A model generated the notes under the pieces. That model saw nothing but the letters and a program-made list of their open reading frames with translations, searched no databases and had not been told where the DNA came from. DNA of 64,000 bases, taken from NCBI GenBank assembly GCA_021234155.1, contig JAJEKV010000017.1, positions 5,995,901 through 6,059,900 of the forward strand. The letters are read 5' to 3'. A program made the position numbers and the translations under genes. The DNA is from Isoetes taiwanensis. Taxonomy: Eukaryota > Streptophyta > Lycopodiopsida > Isoetales > Isoetaceae. Positions 24,551 to 34,900 of the stretch are shown piece by piece (position 1 is the stretch's first letter; each line of letters starts with the position of its first letter).

Positions 24551-25355
24551 TTTCTACTGTTGTTTGTAAAAATTGTGAAAAATATCATGAATTAGTTCTT
24601 GTTGTATGATGTGAAATTCTAATAGTGATTCAAAGCAAAACTTGGTAATTCTGCATGGGTCTCGCTTTACTGCATGCAACTATTAGAATATGTGTCCACT
24701 TTAATGTAATGCATTTTATGCATTTTTTGTTTTAAAAATTTTCAGGTTGCTATAACAACTGGCGGATATGTATATTTGCCTCATTAGTCTTGTCTTCATC
24801 TCACTGCTACTATTATAGAGAGCAAAAGAGATCAGAAAAATTCCTAGATGCATGAGTTCTTTAGCGGCGATGGTCTATGTGCATCTTTTATCTTTTGCTC
24901 TTTGGCAACCATTCATTTGAAGCTTTGTCTTTTTTATAATAGGCCATTGCAATCAAAGAAAGTTGTACGTACTTCTCACCTTGCTCGATGGGAGGGATGA
25001 AGATCCTTATCCCTCACCTGACTAAGCTGCCCTTTTGTCAACCGGTTAGTGGAAATTCCTATTTTCTTCATGCAATTCTTTGATTTCTTTTGTTGCCCTT
25101 CTATATCTATGTCTTTGTCCTGACTCTAGATGGTGGTCTTGTGTTCATGGATGAAAAGAACCGTTGATCAGGCAGCAAAATAGGAACACAATTCATGTCT
25201 TACAAAGGCTATTCACATCCAGAAGATTCACAAAGTTATATTTCTAAATTGTGAAGTGAATGGTGCTCTTCAGGCTGGTACCTTCGAAGTATTAGAAAAA
25301 AGGATGTTATGGCACCGATAAGTTTGTTCCAGCATTTTGGCAATGGCAAAAAAGC
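24551..25355. other. Non-coding stretch
   Basis: No gene or named element was seen between the pyrimidine-rich repeat and the HUH element. Confidence 0.4.
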
Positions 25356-25450
25356 GTGACCATTGTGCCACCTTTGAAATTGTAATATGGCACGACAGGA
25401 AAGCATAACCATTGTGCCACTTTTAAAATTATAATAGGAGAATGTCTTAC
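25356..25450. repeat. Two tandem ~60-bp copies
   Basis: The string ACCATTGTGCCACCTTTGAA near 25360 recurs near 25410 as ACCATTGTGCCACTTTTAAA, each followed by ATTRTAATA. A third partial copy (CACCTTTGCAATTGTAAT) lies near 25465. Confidence 0.7.
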
Positions 25451-25788
25451 CCATTCACAATTTCCACCTTTGCAATTGTAATCAGAGACCATTTTTTGAA
25501 TTTATGCCACTATGTTTGAGCTCATAATGTGGCCCCGATTAAAAATCGTAGTTTTAGAACTCTAGATTTCTGAAGGTTTGTCGGGGTATTCATATCTAAA
25601 TGCGTATGAAGCTGATGCTGGCATGTGGATTTTGAGAAGAAGTTGCATGTAGTGCTTGCGAAAACTCAGATAAGATCCCGCGTGCGCCCTAGGCATATAG
25701 CAAGCAGCCAAGGCCTTTCTAAATCCGTTCCCTGCAGGTGTCGGCATGGCCATGAAGCGGATGGACAGGCCCTTTTTACATATTTGTT

Positions 25789-26904
25789 GTGCTCGGTGGT
25801 TCTTCAAACAGGTGGGCGCCTCCCTCCTTGTGTCTTATTTTTGTACTTGCAAGAAAGGGGAGGGGTGCAAGAGCCCATGCCCCCATCCCGGCTGTTGGTG
25901 CGATGCCTGCCATATCTACTAGTGCACAGATGCATCCTATCCGACATGTTGCTGCCATGCCTGGCACATCTAGCTCTGGACAGACCCAAGAACCTCCTGC
26001 CATGCCCAATTCCTCCATGAGTTGGAGGGTAATTGACGTGTCTGTCACATTAGGTCTGTCAGGCCCGGACGTGCCCCTTAGTTTCTATGAAGCCTTATCA
26101 TCCTTTTATGATAGAAGATGCATAGCAGAGGCTGTTGCCTTGGAGAGGGACTCGTCTGCAGATCACTTACATGTCCAAAGTATTTTGAGAGCACGTTATA
26201 AAACTCCCAAGACAATCAATGAAGCTATCAAGAGACTTCAACTAGCTATGTAAGCCAGCTGGTGTTGTTTTGGTCTGTAAGATGCCTAAGAATACGAGGA
26301 TCCACTGCTTTGAAGGGATGGTGCGCTACTGTATGAAGGATATCAGAAAGGGGCATTATTCATGTCATCTGCATAATGTGACTGATTCCATGATAGAAAA
26401 GGATAAGGACCTCTACTTGTGGTGGTGTGCTGGAGATACCAAGGGCCTCTGTGTTCTTGACAATTGCAACCTCTTGAATAAGGCAGCGCATTTTGTTTGC
26501 TATCATGGGGGACTCCGCGTCACACCGAGTCTGAATTTCACTTTGGCTAGAATGGTTAGAAGTGGCAAGTATATCATGTCCAGCAGCTGGATAATCCCTT
26601 CTAACACAGCCCACGTCAGTGAACACAGGGTCCGTGCATTCTGGAGGGTTCTCCTCAATCCTGCTCGTTGCATGCCATCAGATATCCGAACAATCCTATA
26701 TGGCCTGCCAGCTGGCTATGTGCCAGTTCAGAGAATGGGTCTGGCAGATGGGGGTACTGGTATCACTCGGTCCCTGCTGATGAGTCTGATGAGAATTTCC
26801 ATGACCTGTGTGACCCTAGGTTCAGCCCTGAGCTTGTCATATCCGACCATGATGTTGATTACATTCCAGTCTACACAGGAGATCGCACCATGGTTGTTAG
26901 CTAG
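25789..26904 (+). pseudogene. HUH (Rep-like) endonuclease of a mobile element, frameshifted
   Basis: Three conserved HUH-nuclease motifs appear in order. Motif I is a hydrophobic strand with a Thr, VIDVSVTLGL (from a Met at 26017). Motif II is HLHVQ at 26164-26178, with the metal-binding His-hydrophobic-His. Motif III is RYCMKD with the nucleophilic Tyr at 26327 and Lys at 26336. The single Tyr and YxxKD spacing fit Rep-type or Replitron-type enzymes, not Helitrons, which use two Tyr and a longer protein. A large C-terminal domain follows (SYHLHN-like segment, LNKAAHF, LARMVRSGKY, SSWIIPS, RAFWRVLLNPARCMPSDI). The N-terminal part has an Ala/Pro/Ser-rich leader. A frameshift lies between 26243 and 26254 (the first frame stops at 26251) and another near 26720-26750, after which DLCDPRFSPELVISDHD continues to 26904. 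This copy is therefore inactive. The enzyme would nick and join single-stranded DNA to mobilise the element. Confidence 0.75.
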
Positions 26905-26969
26905 GTCGGTTAGATGTTTCGTGTTTGTACAGTTTCCTTTATATATTGCTTATCTCGTGCAGATTTGAA

Positions 26970-27380
26970 ATGGAAGTGGATGCGAATGCCGAAGATGGTG
27001 CAGGCCATCCTGTCCTCCTCATAGATTCTTCCATCATCAGTTCTAGCATTGATGCCTCCCATCCAGATGCGCAGGCCTACCCACCGGAGCTTGAGGAGAC
27101 GTTCTGTGCTGAGGAGTTTGTTAGGCAGCTGGTTCAGATTGGTGCAGAAATACATAGGATGGCAGCTTCAATGCGCATTCTCAGGTGCCAACTCCGCAGA
27201 TTCTACTTGGCAATTGACACTGCGATGAGCAGTGTTGCGTGGGAGCGTCTCTGAGTGGCCACATCTGAGCTTCATACTCTTAGGCCCCAAATGAGCCTTG
27301 CAAGAGCGCTTCTCTCACAAGAGATCTGGCAATTGGATATCGTCATAAGGCAGGCTCGCTCTGGAGAGCTACGCAACTAG
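26970..27380 (+). pseudogene. Second ORF of the HUH element, acidic and helical, unknown
   Basis: From a Met at 26970 the frame reads MEVDANAEDGAGHPVLL..., then a run of predicted helix (FVRQLVQIGAEIHRMAASM, RRFYLAIDTAMSSVAWERL). A TGA at 27252-27254 interrupts it, but the same frame stays open and protein-like to a TAG at 27378 (ATSELHTLRPQM, QEIWQLDIVIRQARSGEL). It directly follows the HUH gene on the same strand, so it is probably the element's second product or its C-terminal exon. It looks like a coiled-coil. Role unknown. Confidence 0.5.
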
Positions 27381-27544
27381 CTTCATATGTTCATGGTTAT
27401 GTCCTCTTGCTTTCGTGTGGTGTTCTTCCTTTGTGCTGTTATTGTGATGGCGAACAAGCCACCTCTATACTTGTCATTCCATCAATGTATATACGACGTG
27501 TTTGTGCTGTAAAAAAAAGAGCGGATGTGGTTAATTTGCTTCAT

Positions 27545-27622
27545 TTGTCGTGTTGTATTCATGTGATGTTGTGTTGTGTTCATGTGTTGTTGTATTGTAT
27601 TCATGTGTTGTTGTGTTGTGCA
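27545..27622. repeat. GT-rich short tandem repeat
   Basis: Units of the type TTGTGTTGTATTCATGTG repeat three times with small changes, just 3' of the HUH-element ORFs. Confidence 0.75.
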
Positions 27623-27678
27623 GGTTGGAGTGTGGCTGAATATTGCTCCAACCCATGGTGTTGGGGCGCCCCTATTAA

Positions 27679-27699
27679 ATGGGGTCAATTTGACCCCAT
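27679..27699. other. Perfect 10-bp-arm hairpin 3' of the HUH element
   Basis: The arms ATGGGGTCAA and TTGACCCCAT flank a single T. The left arm also overlaps a second small dyad (CCCCTATTAAATGGGG at 27670-27685). Hairpins near the 3' end are used as recognition structures by several HUH transposon groups, so this could mark the element terminus. No boundary was proven. Confidence 0.55.
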
Positions 27700-27759
27700 G
27701 CTGACTCGTCGCAGAAGGTTGGGATCTTCCGGGCCAGCATATTCCACACAAGATGCTGT

Positions 27760-28920
27760 CATCTAACGGCCACCAAGCTATAACACACACACTAAGCTAT
27801 AATACACACCAAGCTGTATGTTTGAGCTCATACATGAACACACTGAGAAATATGTGCATGATGAAGAAGACAAATTGTTCGTCAAGCACATTATCTAATA
27901 AAATAAATGACAATTCTAACAAAAATAAACAAAATAGAATGATAATATATGCAATTTATTGTGATAGGTGTCCTCGGCACCAATGCTATCTTAATATTGC
28001 CTTTGTTTCTTTACTTGTTACTTATGAAACTAAATACTAAATATTGTGTTTCGTTGAAGCACAAAACGTTTTATTATGCAATAGAAATGAGATGTTATGG
28101 TCTCCAAACATGTACATTGGTTGTGCTCAACGTGGATCATTACCTCAGATGTATTTTTATTCAATTAACCACTTGGTTTCTACAATGCATCTTATAAGAT
28201 GGCATATAGCATAACATAGTATATTGCTTGTATGCATCTTACGAGATCATTTAAAAATGTAGCTCATCTTGACAAACAACACACAGTAAAACATTCACAA
28301 TGTTCACAATGTGTTAAATAAATCTTCTGTGGAAATACCAAATGTTACAATGTTTCTTAAATAATCTTCTAACTAATATATGCAAAAAAGTAGGTACTTA
28401 CTCATAACCGGACACTGATTTTCCTAGATGTTAGATTGCACACCGATTGCTTAATCTTTCTTCCCAGGGATCAAAAATGAAATAAAATTTGGAGCAGTGA
28501 TTGACTTCACTGCATACGGGGTGGCAAAAAAAGAGAAATGTTTGCGGCTTCCGTGATAAATTTCTTATAACCCTAAACATAGACCTTGGGATAGTTCTTC
28601 CATACAGCTTTCCAACATTCCTACCACAAAACTAATGCAAAATTCCATTGGAACATGGACAGAGAGAGCATAAAAGAAAGTGCAGCCAGGTCAAAGATAA
28701 TCAGACCTAGCTCTGCTACAAAGTTGTTACAACCAATGCCTTTATTAAAAGTGTCAAATACACAACATATGCAAAGCTAGCATATGCAGAACATAGCAGC
28801 TTCAACCCATATTTTACATAACTATTGGAGATCAAATATTTATTACAACCGCCTGAACTGCCACGGTAGCCTCCCACATTGAAATTAAAGAATGGTGATC
28901 TACAATGTCCAAAATTGACG
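27760..28920. other. Non-coding stretch, includes likely SCD2 3' flank
   Basis: No gene was recognised. Short AC-rich repeats (ACACACACTAAGCTATAATACACACCAAGCT) occur at 27780-27815. The right-hand part lies downstream of the SCD2 stop codon and should hold its 3' UTR. Confidence 0.4.
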
Positions 28921-28923
28921 CTT

Positions 28924-31900
28924 TTACCCTTCAGCCTCCGTGGTGGGGGGGTTAGGCTTCTGGTTGCTTGCTTCTTGGGCAATCTCCCTCCTTGAGGACT
29001 CCCAAAGCTGATCTTCTATGCCCAACATCCGTATTTGCAGTAACCCTCTCTCAACTATTCAAGATTAAACCCGATAAGTATTAGAAACATATAAACCTCG
29101 GCCCTGTAAAATACTAGTTTATCCTAATGCTCTATTATCTACTTACAGAAAATGGACAACACGTAGATGGGTATGGCAATCCAATCATGTTTAGTGACAT
29201 CCACTCTTCTCACCAGCACAAATAACTTTATTTTCTCTGACTCTTTGACATTCATATCTATATGTTCATTATAAAGGAACAGATAAGTCATTCGTACCAT
29301 CAACAGCATCATGAGGAGTGGGCTCCTGAGTGCTTCTGCTGATCCAGTACTGCAGTCGTTCATCCGCAATATCATCTTCCACGCCATTGCTTTTGGCTCG
29401 GCGCCACAAGTAGATCAACCAGGCCTGTTTTATAAGATAATAACCGTTGCTGTGGATATACATATCTAACAAAGATGGTTCTAATAGTGAACCTGCTACA
29501 GGGAATTACCTGCTTGAACTGGACGTCCTCGATCTCTTCATTGCTCAGTTCTAACCTCCAAAAACACGAGTTAATGACAATATCTTACAGTTCAGAAAGT
29601 ACAAAAGACAATTCTTATACAGCATTACCTATCGACTCGACAAGCCTGGAGCCATCTGCTCCCCTTCCACTAGAAGTATCTGAAAGTACAAATCAGTTGT
29701 TTCAGGGGATGCGTCCAAATAAATGTCTTCAAATTTTTATGGTTATGCGTCCAACTTCACATTCCCACAAATATCACTTATTATAAGCTGTATAATTGGA
29801 ATTTCAGCCACCTCTGCTGTGTGCTACCATTCTTTATTTACATAGAAATCACTGTTCTCTGAAAATAATTTCCTGCCTGAGTTTCCTATGCTAACATAGA
29901 CGCTGCTGAACTGAAATTAGTGCATTCTTGTCGACCTGGCTAGATTATTCCTTTTTGCCTGCCATCACTGTGACAAGATACTCTCTGCAATCTTCACCCA
30001 TTTCCTTTGCAACGGCGAGATACCTGGTTATAAGGATGGAGGACCAGCCCATGGGTTTTACTCCATGATTTATGTTTCTGTGACTTTACTACAATTTAGA
30101 TTGTAATAATTGACTCCAACTTAAGATATGTTAGATGCATGACCATTCAAACTTCTTTGTTAGAAACACTGGACAAGTCCAGTTAATGCTGAAGATCTCC
30201 ACCTTGTCTACCAAGAAAGGGCAGGAGGTGATCAGGCTATGCTGGAGTGCCTTGAGGATAAAAGGCAGCTTGTTGGAAGAGCAACCCAGGAATTAACTTT
30301 CTTTTGATGATGATTGTGTCTGAAACATTGTTGATGAATAAGATTGAAAATTAAGTAGTGTTCATCTATTGGTCTAATATCTCAATGGATTCTGTCTATA
30401 GTATTATAGTCTTCCAAGGACATAAATGTCTCCAATATTTCGCTTGCTTAACTCATTCCCTAAATGGAAAATAAGTACTAAAAATGCAGTATACATGATA
30501 CCTTGTCCAACGCGAAGCAAACTTGGGCGACGATGCTCAGCCATTGCCAACAAGACTGCATCTTCAATCTTATGCAAATCCATCCATCAATGAACAAAAG
30601 CCACTATTTGAAAAAACCAAATATATGGAAATGAAGTACCTTCAGTGAAGCAAGCTCCCGTAGACCTTTCTCAACAGCAAGCATGCTTTCAATGTTTCCT
30701 TCACCTACGATATCATTGACATCCCGCGAAAACCTTGGATATCTTTTGGGTTCTCCATTGGCTACAGCACTCTCTCCTGCATTGTAGAAACATGGATGTT
30801 ATTTCATTATATTAGTCCTCATTCCTGTTAGTGCTTCATGACTTTGAAGGACTAGAGAAAGACGACCACCATGAAGCATAAGCTAATAGAGAAGAATTAA
30901 CATCTTGAGGTATGACTGGCACATATAGCCATGCCATGTCAGCAACAAGTGGATGAGTCTGCATCATAGTCATCAACATTCGTGTAGTATGATAATACTC
31001 AAACATCCCCGCTGATGACGTGATGACGTGCATGGCTGACAAACTAATAGAAATGAAACGCTAACTAGAACAAAATGCTAACATCAGCCCTGAAATCAAA
31101 TACTACTCATAAGGAAGTTCAAACTCAGCCACAACATAAGCCATGGCTGCCAAAGCATAGTCTTGAACCACATCTTTCTGCCTCTGTACCATTCTCTTTT
31201 CTTGTCAACATAAGAACCATTCATAATCAAACTCTGTCTGATATAGAAGAGCATGTAAAAGTCTTTGTTTGTAACCTTTAGCCTTAAATGATTTGTAAGA
31301 CTGCCACTCATCAAAAGAAAACTTGCAATGATTCTTTGTATCATGCGAACCACACTGAAATTCACAAAATTGTCCAGATAACACTTTTGACCATGTACCA
31401 GTCTTAGCATTTATATTATGATATTCAGCAACATCAATAATCAGTAAGACCTGATTTCTTAATGTAAACACTTGCAACTAACTATCAACAGCTGGATTAA
31501 TCCTTCATCATCAATGCAAGAAAGCATATCCCGGCATCCAAGCCCAGCATCATCCAAGCTCTGATCATGTGGACAAGTGAGTGGAATATCTAAATTCATG
31601 TAAGGTGGCAAATTTAATTCATGTTGACTCAAGTTTATATGAGTCTTTGATATGAATATCCAACCAAGGAACTCCTGGACTAACTCATTTTTCAAATCCG
31701 CAACATGTACTCGATACCCAAACATTTGATCGCAAAAAAATCACATGTGAGAAATGATCATACAATACTGCTGAGATATACTACCACAACCATCTTTAGC
31801 AAATTTACCTGAACATTCTAACTGCTGAAGCTGATGCTGTCTCTACTATATGATATGAATCTTAACTCCTTCATAAAACTGGCAGTCCTGTGACAATTGA

Positions 31901-34900
31901 AGATGAGAATATATACCAATTTCATTTTTAGCAGCCGGACCTTGTTCATCCTTGTCCTGTGAAATGGCCTGATTTGCATCTGCCTGTGCTACAATATCAT
32001 TCCAGATCTCCTCAACCAAGGAACCATATCTAGCATCCAGAAAAGGCGATTCTAATTGTAACTCCATTATTTCATAAGAACTCTCTGCAGATAGATTTTC
32101 TCCATGCATGGATAAATCAGAAGACTCGAGGAACTGATATACACTTTGATGAGCATTTAAACAAGGTTTAAAGTATCTGTTGCAAACCAAGATTGAGTGA
32201 CAAATAAGAAATACCTTCTTGTTGCCACAGATTTATATTGCCTTTGACATCATCTAATATGTCAGAATGCTCCATTACTTTTTCAGTTCCAATACTTGCC
32301 AACGTATCCCAAAAAACTCCATTGCAATCATAGATCAGCCTGAATATCAGGAATTGGTAAGGAAATATCAACTAGCACTGCTGACACTTCAGGAATTTGC
32401 ATCATACCAGGTTTCTGACGTTTCTTCTTTCTCTTTGTCTTTTGCTTCTCCATTTTAAATTCCCAGAGTTCCCTTAGAACTTGTAAACTGACGTGACACC
32501 CATGGATGGACGTGCAAATCTACTATTGCTTGAATCAAGTCCAATGCACGTGCATCTCTCAACTCATATCCTTGGTTATTTAGCTCTGCTTTATTAACCT
32601 GACCATTCACAATTTCCTAAATACCTTGTATGGAGAAGCTGTCTTATAGACCTTCAATTGGGAATATTTGCCATAAGCTAAAGACTTAAGATCCTTCAAA
32701 TGATACATCTCTAACACAGTACAATTCAATCTTCTCAAACCTTCTTAGACTCGCGCAAATCTAATAGAATAAAGATCTCAGGAAAGCACAGACCCAGATT
32801 CAACTCCCTTGCATGTGAAATAGCTGCTTTCCCAGTTTCACAATTCCGCTGCCTTTTATTTACACGTTTCTTTGACCCCAACTATATCGATCTCTGTGCT
32901 TTTGCCAAAAATAACCCACGAAACAATTCCTACTCAATTCCGGCAACAGTTCCAGTCAATACACCCTATCCGGTTCCAGAAATAGATCCTGCAAAAAAAT
33001 GATCTGACCAAATTGCTCATCCCTCTGGCCAGATTTGTTGCAACTCAAAAAGAGACGTCCAAATACTGCAGATCCAGATCCGACCACGGCAGATCCAATC
33101 CCACCAAAAACATCAGGATTCTTTCACAAACGGGAAAAAAAAATTAAAAAACTGTCCTTCAAAGAGGCTCTGAAACCATGTAAGTGCTCTATGATTTAGA
33201 AGGAATAGAGAAAGACGACCAGCATGAAGCATAAGCTACTAGAGAAGAACTAATCTAGGGTTGCATGACTATGGCATAAGGTTAAGTGTGTGACATTTCA
33301 TTTTCCTTTTCCTCTAAGCCAATAAAAGCATCATCTATAAAGAGAACTGTAGGTTCGGAGCTTTAATTTTTATGTCAGAGGTCCATATTTGGACACTCTC
33401 ACAAAAATTAACGAAGAAGTTCCTAACTTCCACCTGGAACTAGTGATTGGCCACTCGTACATAGGTTTAACTAGGAAAAATAGCATCAGTAGCTGTAGTT
33501 TAATTCAGATCCATTCCTATCTTTCGAGGCAAACCCATGCCCTTCCTGGAGTCTTGCCATCAAAAACTTCCAGATAAGGCAATTGGATTACAACAACTGG
33601 GCCAATTTCCAAACGTGAACTAAATGATTATGTGTCAGATTATCATATAAGGCATTTTCTCTCATCCTATGAAGGGATTCTTCAACCTGTTTCTCCACGG
33701 CTCCCTTCAGAAGAATCCTCTCTCGCCTTCTGACCAGCAGATAGCACCACTTCAAGTGGAAGTGGTGCAAATGAGGACCAATGTTCATGCTTCGAGCTTG
33801 CAATTTCAGGATGAACTCCTGCAATTGGCACCAAGCATTATTAGGACAATCGATTACATTCCTGTGGAAAAGGAGCACTGAAAGTTCTCACCATAACGCA
33901 CCGCTAATCCCCAATACCGTGCAAGCCAACAACGCTTTAAAACAACTTCTTCCTGGTGGGCATTCATGCAACAATTAATAGTGGAGATATGGTGCAGCAA
34001 AAACAAAGAATGACGAAATTAAGCTTCTTGAAATGCCCAGGTACCATTTCTTCTTGTGTGAGTATCATTCTGTGAGTCATAGTGCGCAGGGCCTTTGCTT
34101 CAGCTTCTGCCTCCCTTGCCTGTGCAGAAGCAGCAACTGCCTCGTCTCTTGCAGCCTGGATGAACAAACAGGTGTTCTTTCAAATTCTTAATAAGAAACA
34201 AACAAACTAAAGTTACTCCAGTCAATTACCTCTGCTTCTAGACGTAAAGCTGCAATTTCATCTTCCCGCACATCTTTAGATTGCTTTGCAGCTTTCAGGG
34301 CAGCCTGCAAGAAATACCAAAAATTTGGAAAAGAAGAGCCAGCTGTCTAAGAAACAAATATATGTGGCCATAACAGAATGATTGGTGCCTAGAACCCATT
34401 ATATAAATTGATAGCCAGGGATTTCAATATTGCTATGTGCCTAACCTACCTTCTCGTAACAGTGTGGCCCCTTTAGAGACTGGGATATTCTATTCTCCTC
34501 TTCTGACCTGGCTTTTTCTAGGGCAGTCCCACTGGTGAAGCCAACTGGAGAAAAGCTTTTCCCCAGGCAAAGCTAATGTTGATTTTAAAATATATAATGT
34601 GTTGCATAGATGCTGTTAGGACTCCATAAGGGACGTATGGCATGCAAGCAGGAGAGGCACCTTGAACAACTTTCCACTGTTAAATACACACTCAAGCATG
34701 TAAGTCATTGCTAATCCTAGCTACAAGGCTCCTGGTCTAGTTGGTGTCCATAACCTAAAAGCCACAGTGACGATCACTCAAATGAAACCTCATTCTGCAA
34801 AGGTTGCAGAGCAGGCTGAGGCCAATCCTCTGTTCTACATGGGCATTGTATTCTTTTGGTTTCCAGCAGTTCCTCCGCTTCAATAAATAGTCTTTGGAAC

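Noticed and set aside
24240-24595. Gly/Lys/Arg-rich and Pro/Leu-rich ORFs
   Set aside because: Produced by the pyrimidine-rich tandem repeat.
25789-26904. Geminivirus-type Rep integration
   Set aside because: The HUH motifs fit, but the distance between motifs II and III, the long C-terminal domain, the lack of a recognisable P-loop helicase and the second ORF do not fit a geminivirus Rep.
25789-26904. Helitron RepHel
   Set aside because: No two-Tyr motif, no helicase motifs, and too short.
27482-27790. Minus-strand ORF with repeated MNTTQ units
   Set aside because: It is the GT-rich tandem repeat read in reverse.
33588-33878. Open minus-strand frame starting MLLFHRNV
   Set aside because: It is a shadow of SCD2 exon 33687-33818, which in another frame reads [17 protein letters not shown].
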